Below, in pieces: positions 38,235-48,288 of a DNA stretch of 64,000 nucleotides. Made by a program: the position numbers and the translations under genes. The notes under the pieces are model-generated. The model was not told the origin of the DNA. It saw only the letters and a list, made by a program, of their open reading frames with translations, and searched no databases. This DNA comes from Crocinitomicaceae bacterium. Lineage in GTDB: Bacteria > Bacteroidota > Bacteroidia > Flavobacteriales_D > Crocinitomicaceae. Positions within the stretch are counted from its first letter, which is position 1. Each line of letters starts with the position of its first letter. The stretch is taken from positions 124,001 through 188,000 of the forward strand of contig JADJEU010000021.1 in the NCBI GenBank assembly GCA_016709005.1, given 5' to 3'.

Positions 38235-39244
38235 ATGGCTATTAATAAATTTGCATTGATTCGATACCAGGCTTTAGATCGCTGCTTTAGAAATACTGGA
38301 AGAAACTACAATTTGGATGATTTACTTGAATCCTGTAACAATGCATTGTTTGACTATGATTCAAATACAGAAGGAATTAAGCGCAGACAGCTTTATGATG
38401 ATATTTCATTCATGGAAAGTGAAGCTGGTTACAGTATTGAATTAGAAAAAGTCAGAGATGGCAAGCGTGTTTATTACCGATATGCAGATCCAAATTATTC
38501 GATCAACAATCAACCGCTGAATGAAACGGAGTCCAACCAAATTAAATCTGCACTGATGATACTATCTCGTTTCAAAGGTTTGCCTCGGTTTGAATGGGTA
38601 TCTGAAATTAGCACAAAGATTTCATCGGGCCTTGAATTGGAATCTGGACAAAACGAAATCATTGGTTTTGATTCAAACGAATACTTAAAAGGCATTGATT
38701 TTTTAGGAGAGCTCTTTAATGCCATTCATTACAAAAAAGTCTTGACTATTTCATACCAGTCGTTCAAACGAACCGAGCCGATTGACTTTGAAATTCATCC
38801 GTACTATTTGAAGCAGTATAATAATCGATGGTTTTTATTTGGATTCAATCCTGGAGTGCAGAATCTTACCAATCTAGCTCTAGATAGAATTGTTTCCTTT
38901 AGCGAGCTGAAAAAAAAATACATCAAGAATAAAGGAATTGATTTTGATGAATATTTTGAAGACATAATTGGCGTTACCAAACCCGAAGGTGTCGAAGTAA
39001 TGAAAATTGAGTTGCTTTTTGCGCCCTCTGAAGCTCCATATATTACGACGAAACCTATTCATGGTTCGCAAAGAAAATTAAGCTAGATGAAAACGGCTTG
39101 TTGATTTCGATTGAGGTTGTGCCGAATTATGAGTTGGAGAAATTGCTACTTTCTTTTGGCGAGAATTTAAAGGTTGTTGGGCCGAAGATCGTTAAGAATA
39201 AATTGGCTAAGAGATTGAATGTCGCTGCCAAATTATATGAATAA
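38235..39244 (+). pseudogene. WYL-domain transcriptional regulator, frameshifted near the C-terminus
   Basis: From ATG 38235: N-terminal winged HTH (FALIRYQALDRCFRNTGRNY, RRQLYDDISFMESEAGY), then a WYL domain: FNAIHYKKVLTISYQSFKR, HPYYLKQYNNRWFLFGFNP and NLALDRIVSFSELKKKYIK, and a WCX tail. The frame stops at 39086; the next frame continues KLDENGLLISIEVVPNYELE, KVVGPKIVKNKLAKRLNV to TAA 39242, so one base is missing in GAAAATTAAG. WYL proteins often repress defence genes and bind ligands through the WYL domain. It diverges from the methylase locus and resembles the intact WYL gene at 53865. Confidence 0.75.
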
Positions 39245-39565
39245 TTAATTCTACACGAGCTACACAAAGGTAAATATAGGTCATCCTTTCGATAACAGGA
39301 AAACCTATTTTTCGCAAGAGTTTTTGGGGACAACAGATAATATAATGGCTTCCTATGAAATTTTTTGGCGGACTTGCGATATTGGCATGGCGTCTTAGAA
39401 AAAATTAAACCATTCATGGGTATAATAAAGACGAAGTATGGCAATATCCAATTAGAAAATCGATTGCTTTCGAAGCCTTATTTATCCATATAATTAATTC
39501 AAACTTTAAATTTCCTCTACACTGCACACTTCCATTAGATATTTGTTTCAGACAACAAAGAACCT

Positions 39566-40920
39566 ATGGAAACTCGCATAAATATTCTGGACTATTTAGC
39601 ATTTGATGCTCCGACTAAAGAACAAGTTTCAGCATTAAACACAATGGCTGACTTTGTAAAAAAGGAAAACACAGATGACTTTTATACATTGTGTGGAGCA
39701 GCCGGAACAGGTAAATCATCTATTACTTCGGCTTTAATTGGTTATTTGAATGACCGGAATATTTCATACCATATTGCCGCACCAACTGGTAGAGCAGCGC
39801 GAATTATTGGTAGAAAATCGAATTGTTTAAACAGTACAATCCATTCATTGATTTATCATGTGAATACTGAAAACGAAAGTGGAGAAGTATTCTTTCATTT
39901 GAAATCAAATGATGACACTGAAAGAACCATTTTCATCATCGACGAAGCCTCAATGATTTCGACGCTCCCAAATAATCCTGATTTGTCTTTATTCAAGAGT
40001 AATAATTCACTGCTCACTGATCTTATCAAATTTGTTAAATCTGGAAACAAAGAAAATAAGATTATTTTTTTGGGTGACAGAAACCAATTACCACCGATAA
40101 ATGAAATGGAATCGTTGGCATTAGTACCAAGTTATTTGGGAGAAAATTTTAACCTAACAGGTTCAGTACACTTCCTAACTGAAGTGAAACGGCAAGATGA
40201 TGGGAGTTATATTATGAAGAACGCGGTGAGTACAAGAATAGCCATTGAAGAAAACAAAACGCATTCACGGATTGATGCGTTTAAAGTTCAATCATTTTTT
40301 CAGGTGCGATTACAAAATTCGTTTCTGATTTTACAAATAACGAAAAGGATTTTTGTATTTCCATTAATCCATTCCATAAAGGCAATCAACTTTTCAATCG
40401 CTTGGTGCGTGAACGTTTATTTGGAGTAACTCCGAAAATCATTGTAAAAAATGATTGGATGTTGGTGACAAAGAAATGGTCGAGAAATGGTCAAGAGCTC
40501 TATAGTGGAGATCATGTAACTGTTGAAGAAATTGATTTGAGTCAATCTGAAATTGTTGGAGGTCTTCAATTTGCTCCGATTAAATTAAAAGCCAAAGACC
40601 TTTCAGGGAGCGAAATAATTATTGATGATTATGTGTTGTTGGATAGCATTGCATTTCCTGCTGGTCAATTGCCAATTGATCAGGAAAAGAAAATTCGCGC
40701 AGAGCGCTATCGGAAAAATCCAGTTTTTCGGGAATCGGGATTTGCATCTGATGATAAATACATCGGAGCTTTACGCCTCACATACGGTTATTCCATCACA
40801 TGTCACAAAGCCCAAGGCGGTGAATGGTCGAAAGTTTATATGAGCACATTTAATATGCCTTCACTAAAATACCAGTACACAGCAATCACAAGAGCAATCA
40901 ATAATTTGGTTCTATACTAA
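39566..40920 (+). pseudogene. SF1 helicase (RecD/Pif1-like), frameshifted
   Basis: ATG 39566 opens a helicase of about 451 residues. N-terminal part: YTLCGAAGTGKSS (Walker A), AAPTGRAARI (motif Ia), IFIIDEASMIS (Walker B), IFLGDRNQLPP (motif III). After a slip between 40290 and 40400, the C-terminal part has NDWMLVTKK, TYGYSITCHKAQGGEW (motif V/VI region) and YTAITRAINNL. It is a paralogue of the intact helicase at 48289. The gap 39245-39565 before it holds only the WYL tail and no further gene that I can see. Confidence 0.75.
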
Positions 40921-40931
40921 AACTTAATATT

Positions 40932-41274
40932 ATGCAATTAACAGCCAAACTAATTCAAATTTTACCATTACAAACCGGTACCGGAAAAAATGGCGAATGG
41001 AAAAAACAAGACTTCATTGTGGAGACGTTGGACCAATATCCAAAAAAATCTGCTTCTCTATTTGGGGAGATAAAATTCAAATGGCAGGACTGGAAATAGA
41101 TCGTTTTTGAAAATCGACTTTGATGCAGAAAGCCGTGATTTTAATGGAAAGTGGTATACCGACCTCAAAGCATGGAAAGTAGAAGTGACTGAATTGGGCA
41201 CATCTGAGAAAGACGGAAATGATCATCCATCTGATTTTTCTTCAACAGATGAGGATGATGTGTTGCCTTTTTAG
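40932..41274 (+). pseudogene. DUF3127 single-strand-DNA-binding-like protein, two homopolymer frameshifts
   Basis: Reads MQLTAKLIQILPLQTGTGKN, GEWKKQDFIVETLDQYPKK, then ICFSIWGDKIQMAGLEI, DRFLKIDFDAESRDFNGKWY and ends DEDDVLPF, the acidic tail typical of DUF3127/SSB-like OB-fold proteins. One base is missing in A7 at 41042-41048 and one in T5 at 41104-41108; adding both gives exactly 115 codons. It directly follows the helicase gene and probably bound ssDNA in replication of the element. Confidence 0.75.
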
Positions 41275-41333
41275 GTTGCCTTGAATTTTCACTGTTACTT
41301 TTCCAAACCAAAACATTCTTAAATAAAAACCCT

Positions 41334-41640
41334 ATGAAAACTCTATCTCAAACCTTCGCACTTTTTTGCTTTTTCATCACAGGTATTGAAAGCCGAAACA
41401 TACACCTTTTGATGCCACCACTTTGGTTGGAGTTGATGTTGTTGAGTTGGATTCAACTGGTAATTTGATTTGGAAGAATCGTTCTGATTTGCATTGCCTG
41501 TGGAGCATCAATCAAGATTACACGCAACTAAATTATTCTGAATATTTCGCAAACGGAACTATTCACGCTCGTTGAAATTGAAATTCTCAGTCGCCCCGAA
41601 GAACCAAAAGTGCGTCGCCTGGTAAGTAAAAAATAGCAAT
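41334..41640 (+). pseudogene. Fragmentary gene remnant with signal-like start
   Basis: The stretch 41275-41873 has no intact gene. At 41334 a frame begins MKTLSQTFALFCFFITG (signal-like) and breaks; one frame over AETYTFDATTLVGVDVVELD and LIWKNRSDLHCLWSINQDY are legible before a TGA. At 41653 a short MLFWKTGDRRVVYEFAE frame resembles one at 32023 (MVFWKDEKQVAYEFEN), so two decayed copies of a small gene may exist. Confidence 0.3.
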
Positions 41641-41873
41641 AACATTTTTACCATGTTGTTTTGGAAAACTGGAGACCGAAGGGTTGTTTATGAGTTTGCA
41701 GAAGTGCATTGGTCATGACGGGGAGGTTGAATATTGAGTGGCTTCTTATTCCGCATCTAAGTAACAAGTGTCTTAAGTTTAAATAATTATTGAATTAAAT
41801 AGCAAACCTATGATCATAACACATCCATCCGAACCAAATTTTCCAATCGACCTAAAATGAATTTGCATACCTC

Positions 41874-42176
41874 TTGTCAAATGACACTGCAAGATTTTCG
41901 TTTGAACAGATTAAAGCAGCGGGAATATCCAAATCTGAAAGTTTATTTCGCAATAAGGAAATTATTGATTTGAGCGATAGCTTTTCAGCGAAATTGGAAC
42001 TATCCGTGAATAGCCGCAATGAAATAGATATAGTTATTAAAGAGGTTATACTTTACGAAAATGCAGACGAATGGTTGGATGCAATGAATCGCATCAAAAA
42101 GATCGAGCTGAGAAGGGAATCTTTTAAATATTTTCATTTTGTTCAAAACCCATTTTTACTTTTCAACAATTACTGA
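41874..42176 (+). CDS. Hypothetical protein, start uncertain
   Basis: A 100-residue frame, charged and soluble (FSFEQIKAAGISKSESLFRN). TTG 41874 is the first start in frame; an ATG at 41810 (MIITHPSEPNFPIDLK) joins it if one frameshift in AAAA near 41855 is allowed. No known family; it precedes the DnaB-like gene on the same strand. Confidence 0.35.
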   Translation: MSNDTARFSFEQIKAAGISKSESLFRNKEIIDLSDSFSAKLELSVNSRNEIDIVIKEVILYENADEWLDAMNRIKKIELRRESFKYFHFVQNPFLLFNNY

Positions 42177-42207
42177 CGCTATATTTTACTCCCATACATT
42201 TGAAGCC

Positions 42208-43293
42208 ATGAAGCAGGAAATTTTTAAGCAGATAGAATCTCTTTTACGAGATAACGCAATCGGATGATTTGATGAAGATGGGGCGCTTACGTCAGTTGAT
42301 TCACGAGCATGATTATGCCAATTTTCCGCAGAAAGAATCGGTATTATTTTCCGAGATCGTTTCGGAGCAAGTCGCTGAGCTGAATTTAGAAGGATTAAGT
42401 AAACAGGTCATCTCTTCGGGTTATGATTCGATTGATGAATTGTTGGGTGGATTTTCACTTGGCGAATTTGTGGTTTTAGGTGGTCGCCCCGGTATGGGAA
42501 AAACGCAACTACTCGTGAATCTTGTTTTGAAAATGGCTCAGAAAACTCCTGTTTTATATTTCACGTTTGATATTTCTGAAAGTTCGCTTGCGGTTAGATT
42601 TATGGCGGCTGCATCAGGAATTTCTGTTGGAAGATTGCATAGGAAAGCGCTGAATGAAACTGAAAAGGACTTTGTCAAAAAAACAAGTTTAGCGTTGAGC
42701 GGAATTCCACTTTATATCAATTCCGGTTTGAATAGCAGCCTGACGCTCTTTAAAGAACAATGCGAAAAGTTGGTTGCAGAAAAGGAGTGAAAATTATTGT
42801 GGTTGATTACTTGCAACTAATGGGTAGTCATCGGAACCGTTATAATCGTGAAACTGAAATGTCAATCATTTCACGCGCGCTTAAAAATATTGCCCGGGAT
42901 TTAAATGTTTGTGTTATTGCAGCCAGTCAACTCAGTCGATCTGTTGAAACTAGGGGCGGAGACAAGCGTCCGTATCTTTCTGATTTACGTGAGAGCGGCG
43001 CCATTGAACAAGATGCTGACAAAGTTATTTTCCTCTATCGCGGAAATTATTACGGTTTAATTGAAGATGAAAATGGAATGCCAACGGACGGGATTGCAGA
43101 ACTTATTGTGGCAAAAAATAGGAGCGGCACTTTAGATAATATTCGAATGAGTATTGATTCGGAATTTACCCGTTTCACCGATTTGGATAGCGCCGATCTT
43201 AACCGAAAATTCTTTTTTAAAAACGACCGCTTGAATAGCTTGAAAGAAGACGATGATTTTTTAACGAATAGTAACGAGGATGTACCCTTTTAG
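42208..43293 (+). pseudogene. DnaB-like replicative helicase (C-terminal domain type), frameshifted
   Basis: From ATG 42208 (MKQEIFKQIESLLRD, slip near 42250) the protein reads SGYDSIDELLGGFSLGEFVVL, GGRPGMGKTQLLVNL (Walker A), VLYFTFDIS; after a slip in GAAAAGGAG near 42783, GVKIIVVDYLQLMGS (Walker B), VIAASQLSRSVETRGGDKRP, LRESGAIEQDADKVIFLYRG and VAKNRSGTLD. This is the RecA-like DnaB_C domain of about 360 residues lacking the usual N-terminal domain, suggesting replication of an element. The TAG stop at 43291-43293 touches the retron RNA. Confidence 0.75.
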
Positions 43294-43460
43294 AGCCGTT
43301 GCCCACTGTATTATGAGTCGAATTAAATTTTAACGACTTGCGGTTGTGTACCTGCAACCCTATGCGGAGTAGTTCGTCGGGGAGATCCATCTAGTATGTG
43401 ATGCTCACTGCGTTCCGCTCACATACTAGATATTTAAATAGATAATCAGGCAACGGCTCT
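43292..43460 (+). ncRNA. Putative retron msr-msd RNA
   Basis: A 169-base segment directly before a retron-type reverse transcriptase. Its ends are perfect inverted repeats: AGAGCCGTTGCC (43292-43303) and GGCAACGGCTCT (43449-43460), as expected for the a1/a2 stem. Inside are a GGTTG/CAACC hairpin (loop TGTACCTG, near 43345-43362, msr-like) and a 13-bp hairpin ATCTAGTATGTGA (43389-43401)/TCACATACTAGAT (43419-43431) with a 17-nt loop, msd-like. The branching G is not identified. The RT starts 11 bases after the second repeat. Confidence 0.8.
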
Positions 43461-43470
43461 TTTTTTTACA

Positions 43471-44565
43471 ATGACAAAAACGAACGACATAATTCAATAC
43501 GCTCGTGCCAACAAAAAATGGGCGCAGCACCGCAAGGTATCAATCGCCAATGGAACCGCAGGAATTAAAGATGTCATTCAACAAAGGGAAATGGCTGCTC
43601 TACATTTTCTGTGCATGGATTCAGCTCATGATTTAACGAGATTATTCAAACGAGACATTTCATTCGTAGAGTATTGCATGAATTATCCAGTATATGTGGA
43701 GCATCTCATTGCAAAAAAGACTGGATCAAAACGCATCATTTTAGCTCCAGATAAGAATCTAAAGCGCATGCAACGCGGTTTGAATTATTACCTACAATGT
43801 TATTACAATTTGATTAAGCCAGATGTAGTATTTGGTTTTGTGAAAACCATTCGCAGACAAAAAAATCCATCGGCCATTGTTCAAAATGCGTCGATGCATC
43901 AGAAAAAGAAATATTTGTTGAATCTGGATTTGGAAAATTTCTTCCCTTCCATTTCTGCAAAAAGAATTCTCACTCTTTTCAGCGGTCCGCATTTTCAATT
44001 CAATTCAGAAATTGCAACCGCATTGGCATTGCTGACAACTTATCAAGGCAAGGTGCCGGTTGGCGCACCCACATCACCTATTCTTTCCAATTTCATTTGC
44101 CTGGAGATGGATGAGCAATTAATTGAATTGGCTTCGCGTCATCAATTAACGTATTCACGCTACGCAGATGATTTGACTTTTTCTTCAAACGAATTCATCA
44201 CTCCAGAAATATTAAAAGAAATCAGATCTGTTATCGAACAAAATCAATTCAAACTCAACGAAAAAAAGTTGAGATTTCGCAATGCCGGTAAACAGCAAAT
44301 TGTAACTGGGCTAACGGTGAATGAGAAGGTGAATGTGGATCGGAAGTTTTTGAAAAAGGTACGAGCGATGGCTCATGACTTAGAAAAAAATGGACTTGAG
44401 GATGCTGCACAAAAACATTTTCGCCGCAATTCTCCTTCTGAAGAAATGAATGCTACTTTTTTGAACACGTTAGCAGGGTATGTTAATTTTATTGGGCAGG
44501 TTAGGGGAAAAGAGGACGGGGTTTATTTAAGGTATAAGAGGATATTTTCACCGATTCCTTCTTAA
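43471..44565 (+). CDS. Retron-type reverse transcriptase
   Basis: A 364-residue reverse transcriptase, intact in a region where most genes are broken. Visible: an N-terminal helical region, KKTGSKRIILAPDKNLKRMQ near 82-101 (RT0/RT1), the retron hallmark NAxxH as NASMH at 139-143, LLNLDLENFFPS with catalytic D153, VGAPTSPILSN at 197-207, YSRYADD with D233/D234, and the retron VTG motif at 278-280. It lacks maturase or integrase domains, so it is not a group II intron protein. It should make multicopy msDNA from the adjacent RNA. No fused effector is present; a partner is not obvious (upstream DnaB-like, downstream convergent unknown genes). Confidence 0.9.
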   Translation: MTKTNDIIQYARANKKWAQHRKVSIANGTAGIKDVIQQREMAALHFLCMDSAHDLTRLFKRDISFVEYCMNYPVYVEHLIAKKTGSKRIILAPDKNLKRMQRGLNYYLQCYYNLIKPDVVFGFVKTIRRQKNPSAIVQNASMHQKKKYLLNLDLENFFPSISAKRILTLFSGPHFQFNSEIATALALLTTYQGKVPVGAPTSPILSNFICLEMDEQLIELASRHQLTYSRYADDLTFSSNEFITPEILKEIRSVIEQNQFKLNEKKLRFRNAGKQQIVTGLTVNEKVNVDRKFLKKVRAMAHDLEKNGLEDAAQKHFRRNSPSEEMNATFLNTLAGYVNFIGQVRGKEDGVYLRYKRIFSPIPS

Positions 44566-44625
44566 ACGGTTTTTGGAAACACGCTCTTAAATTTAACTAA
44601 TGTTAGTACACGTTATGCTGACGAT

Positions 44626-44856
44626 TTACAAAGATAGAGTCCCATTATCCGGATTCTCAGGAGGAGGATTTGCTTCATGAATTGCTTTTAGTTCTGCGCC
44701 CGTGACTGTTAAATGGTCATCAATTTCACCGCCAAATTCTACTGGGTAAAGGTTGTCTGTGTTGTCCACGATTCTCGTGAATTTTTCGTTAAGCTCGGTC
44801 ATCTGTTCATTCATTTGTGCTAATCGTAAGTCAATTGATTCTAACTTTGCAGCCAC
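44626..44856 (-). CDS. Small coiled-coil hypothetical protein
   Basis: 76 residues from GTG 44856. Residues 1-35 form an amphipathic coiled coil (AAKLESIDLRLAQMNEQMTEL), followed by an acidic tail with ELKAIHEANPPPENPDNG. Convergent with the retron RT. It lies 18 bases past the stop of the next upstream gene. Function unknown. Confidence 0.4.
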   Translation of the reverse strand: MAAKLESIDLRLAQMNEQMTELNEKFTRIVDNTDNLYPVEFGGEIDDHLTVTGAELKAIHEANPPPENPDNGTLSL

Positions 44857-44874
44857 ATTTTTTTGCCAAGAACT

Positions 44875-45378
44875 TTACCAATTAGTAGAAAATGGCCAAT
44901 ACACATTTTTCAAAAATTTTAAAACCCTTATTGGAAATTTATCTGTAATCATAAACCCACTATTAACAATAGGATTCCGATAGTCATAGAAGTAATAATC
45001 TAACACTTCATCATATGAAAGATATTTGTTGATTGATTCTAAAAACTCACTTTGAATCTGCCTATCAAATTGGTTCATTTCAGTTTCTAATTCAACAATT
45101 TTTTGGTATTTAAAAGAAAATTGATAAAATGAATCGCCAGCACTCGTTGAAATCCAAACGGTACTTTTTTCTAAATTTGAACCATCAATTTTGTAAAAAC
45201 ACTCTTCTTGGCAACCGCCTCCACTGTATCCTATTACAAGTAAAAAATTAGTAAACGTATTTGTTTCTTTGTCGAAAATACTCTTATGCGAAGCAAATAT
45301 CCTCAGGGAGCGAATAGAAGAATCTGGAGTCGAACTGCTTCCGGATTCTTCACTGGCCAACTGAATTAAGGTGTTCAT
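44875..45378 (-). CDS. Hypothetical protein
   Basis: 167 residues, soluble, with a Gly/Cys-containing IGYSGGGCQEECFYKID segment near the middle and acidic helices at the C-terminal half (ETEMNQFDRQIQSEFLESI). No recognised family. Its start abuts the stop of 45378-45623, so the genes are coupled. Confidence 0.5.
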   Translation of the reverse strand: MNTLIQLASEESGSSSTPDSSIRSLRIFASHKSIFDKETNTFTNFLLVIGYSGGGCQEECFYKIDGSNLEKSTVWISTSAGDSFYQFSFKYQKIVELETEMNQFDRQIQSEFLESINKYLSYDEVLDYYFYDYRNPIVNSGFMITDKFPIRVLKFLKNVYWPFSTNW

Positions 45379-45623
45379 TATTGTTTTGGATAAGTGGCAT
45401 TATCACCCATTTCTTGTTCAATCCATTCATCTTCCTCATCATACCAATATCCTTTCCTTGATTTAGTATTGTGATCGTAAACAATTACATATAATTCATT
45501 TTCCCTTGCAAAGTCCATTAACTCGTCATAAAAACTAAAATCATTTAATGTATACTTCGAATAGTTTAGATAGACTGAAAAGGAACTTTCAGGGTCATTT
45601 GCGTCTTCTTTTAAAATTGTCAC
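45378..45623 (-). CDS. Small acidic hypothetical protein
   Basis: 81 residues, acidic, with YDHNTKSRKGYWYDEEDEWIEQE near the C-terminus. No recognised motif. A further 30-residue frame (MITIDFNSFWSEQEELKESC) at 45630-45722 ends seven bases before it and may be a leader or a remnant. Confidence 0.45.
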   Translation of the reverse strand: MTILKEDANDPESSFSVYLNYSKYTLNDFSFYDELMDFARENELYVIVYDHNTKSRKGYWYDEEDEWIEQEMGDNATYPKQ

Positions 45624-45629
45624 CTTTTC

Positions 45630-45722
45630 TTAGGAGCCAAGCATGTTTTGAACAAATTCGATACAAGACTCTTTTAATTCTTCTTGCTCGCTCCAAAAGC
45701 TGTTGAAATCAATTGTTATCAT
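45630..45722 (-). CDS. Very short hypothetical frame
   Basis: 30 residues from ATG 45722, ending seven bases upstream of the next gene. Trp and acidic residues dominate. It could be a short real gene of a small operon or the tail of a broken one. Confidence 0.25.
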   Translation of the reverse strand: MITIDFNSFWSEQEELKESCIEFVQNMLGS

Positions 45723-45900
45723 TTGTGTTTTTATTTAGAATTTTCCTAGTCATTTGGCTCTCGGAATGCGCCCCGTTTTTTTGAGTGGTTTCTGCACTCC
45801 ACTTTTGTTCGTCAATATTACAAAATATTCTTTCTGGACCGTCAAGGTTCAATTTTGGTGGTTCTTTCGTTTGTCCATCATGTCTTTCAAACTTTCCCAT
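45709..45900 (-). CDS. Small hydrophilic hypothetical protein
   Basis: 63 residues from ATG 45900 (MGKFERHDGQTKEPPKLNLD), Asn/Lys/Thr-rich and without hydrophobic core. It overlaps the preceding short frame by 14 bases. Weak support, based on length and position only. Confidence 0.25.
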   Translation of the reverse strand: MGKFERHDGQTKEPPKLNLDGPERIFCNIDEQKWSAETTQKNGAHSESQMTRKILNKNTNDNN

Positions 45901-46132
45901 AATTTGCAAACAGGTGCTCCGCTTTGCTTGAGCTACTTTGCTTTTATAGGCTGGTTATTTTACTTCCGATACAAAATTCAGAAGAAATACTTCCCTTTGT
46001 AATGTTAAATCAAATTCCAACTTTCTGGGTTTCCCCTTTATTTTGTTTGGGTATTTTTTTGATAACCAAATACTCAACTCCTTTTATTTAAATCGTAGCC
46101 TTTTTTTACAAACGGCTTACTTGTTTTGGGGT

Positions 46133-46327
46133 TTAATTTAATCCAATTTCCCTTTTTGTCACATGGGTTCCCCAAGCTGTATTACAATCAATAAAAATGT
46201 CGTTAGGCATGAATAAACGAACTTTGACTTTTCGGTACCTAAAAATATTCTTTGAATCTTCCCGGTTTATGCCAAGTCTCCAGCCGCCTGAACCATTCGA
46301 TTGAACACTAAGTATTATCGATTTCAA
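46133..46327 (-). CDS. Small hypothetical protein
   Basis: 64 residues (MKSIILSVQSNGSGGWRLGI), beta-rich and basic. Its ATG overlaps the stop of the EF-hand-bearing gene by four bases, which suggests translational coupling and a real gene. No recognised family. Confidence 0.4.
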   Translation of the reverse strand: MKSIILSVQSNGSGGWRLGINREDSKNIFRYRKVKVRLFMPNDIFIDCNTAWGTHVTKREIGLN

Positions 46328-47518
46328 CTTCTTAATCCTTTAGTGTTCTTATTAATTTTGTACAACTGATAAGCCTGAATTCCGGTCAATAAATTATTCA
46401 TATTGATTGATGATTCTACCTCTTTCAATTGGTTTGTAACTGATCTATTCAAATCCTCAAAAGATGTTTGTGTAACGTAACTTAAATGACTCAATTCACG
46501 CACAATATTTTGCTCCATATTGTATATGGAATACATTATATCATCTAATTTATCGCCAATATCTGTAAGTTTTTCTGAAACTTCGTTTTCCCAATTTGAA
46601 TTGAATATTCCTAATTTGTCAAACGATTCATGAATTTCATAGAAAGAAATTAAATCCTCGGAAATTAATGCCCCTATCATATTTATAGAATGAAAAATAA
46701 GTAACTCAGAAGCATGGATTTGATTTTTTAACAAACTAATTCTTTCCTCAAGTTCTTGTTGGCTGCTACTGTCCCTGATGGATTCAAATATTTTTTGGAT
46801 ATTTTGCTTTTTTGTTTTTATGTAGTTTGAGATTTTTACAAATTGATGAATATAGTTTTTATCTATTTCAACTACTCTTTTTTGATTTTTAGAAAGCAAT
46901 CTATTGAAATCATTTTCTATTAAATCTATATTACCATCTCCGTTATGATCAAAGTTCAAAATTTCACTATTCTTGTTTTTACTTAAAATTTCTTGATCGA
47001 TTGCTAGTTGCTGATTTTGCTGTTTAAGATCAAGTTCAATTTCTGCGTTGAATTTATTTTTATTTCGCTAAGTTGATTTATAAACTCTTTTAATAATGTA
47101 ATATCATCTTGATTAGATATTTTAATTTTATCAGAATATATAGGGTGGTAAATTTTATTTCCTTCGATTTTTATGAGTTCAATGCCCTTAATGATATCAA
47201 TACCCATATATCATCAGGTTTATTACCTGTTAAAAAGTACGCTTCAACCTTTCTAAATGCGATACCTGACTTTAAAGCGAAAATTACTGGAACCTCCTTT
47301 CTATACTTCGCCAATATTTCTTTATTATACCATATAGAGGTGCTAAAAAAAGAAAATTTATCACACAATTTGTATACCTCCTCTGCAGATATGACGTTCG
47401 AATGTCCTTTTATTTTTTGGTAAAAATCATCAAGAAAATTGATGAAAACTGCATCTCTGCGCCAATAGAGTTCGTCATCAGATGCCTTAATATCATCCCA
47501 TTTTTTTAGATTACCCAT
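46324..47518 (-). pseudogene. Large hypothetical protein with an EF-hand-like loop, frameshifted twice
   Basis: Three consecutive frames on the minus strand join to about 395 residues. Part 1 (ATG 47518): MGNLKKWDDIKASDDELYWR to KPDDIW. Part 2, from 47207: GIDIIKGIELIKIEGNKIYH. Part 3: IELDLKQQNQQLAIDQEILS, then DHNGDGNIDLIE, a perfect 12-residue EF-hand calcium loop (D1, N3, D5, N7, D9, E12), followed by long coiled-coil helices to GLRS. Slips are near 47205 and 47050. No known family. Confidence 0.5.
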
Positions 47519-48288
47519 GTTATATATTTAGTTCAAAACTTGCCCATGATGGCCTAGGCATAAAAGTATTAGCGCTGCCTTGATTAAAGCTACTGAACTT
47601 AATGCTAACCCACAAAGCCGGACAAAAACTTTTTTTATAGCTTTTGTTGTTTAATTTTTTTTGTAACGCGCAGTTGCCGGTTTAAGTATTTTGTCTTTAC
47701 TCAATGTTGAGTTTAAGTTTTCAATAAAAGTTGTTTCGTAAACTCCAAATGCCCTGCTCCCAATTTCCATTAAAACTGTATTCGTCTCAAATAAATCCCA
47801 GCAGTGATTCTATCTGCAGCCGCCTTAAGTGAGTCTCCAGAATTGATTTTAATGTTAAGTTTATCAAGCTAATATAATAAGTTTTTTCAGCAATTCGTAA
47901 AAAAAGTACTTGACCTGATATGAATCATCATTTTGCTTTTTTTGAAAACACAAATTGTGCTTTTTTTATAGTTGTCATTTAGTGAATTTTTGCATCAATA
48001 TTTTTGCAGAATACTTCTCACTGAATTTGTGAGAGACACAAAAAGAAAAAGAGCAACTTAAGATTGAATTAATGGGAATACACGTGCTAGGCAGAAATGC
48101 AAATTAGTTTGATGCAGTCAAACTTTGATAAACATGTATTCAATTTTTATCATGTTCATTGCAAAAAAGAAGCTACTCTCAGAAAAATAAATACCTTCAA
48201 GCAATAATTCAAATACAAAACGGTGATTAGTTGCTAAGCGAATTTGCTTGGTAAACCAATTTAGTTGTTGATCAATAATGATTAGACA
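47519..48288. other. 770-base stretch without a recognisable gene
   Basis: AT-rich with no long frame. Short legible pieces on the minus strand do not join into a family I know. Around 48065-48120 there is a segment (GAATTAATGGGAATACACGT and CAAATTAGTTTGA) that resembles 58402-58455. It probably contains the promoter of the helicase gene and decayed DNA. Confidence 0.4.

Noticed and set aside
39127..39444. A 105-codon minus-strand frame after the WYL gene
   Set aside because: It overlaps the frameshifted C-terminal part of WYL and has no domain-like pattern.
40402..43293. Programmed frameshifting as explanation of the split helicase and DnaB-like genes
   Set aside because: The slips are at different sequence types, without a common slippery heptamer or structure, and many unrelated genes nearby are affected.
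43471..44565. Group II intron or diversity-generating retroelement as source of the RT
   Set aside because: No maturase or endonuclease domain, no intron ends or template/variable repeat seen; NAxxH and VTG motifs and flanking inverted repeats fit a retron.
44875..45623. The convergent genes downstream of the RT as the retron effector
   Set aside because: They are on the opposite strand with their own operon structure and show no nuclease, membrane or toxin motif; retron effectors are normally co-transcribed with the RT.
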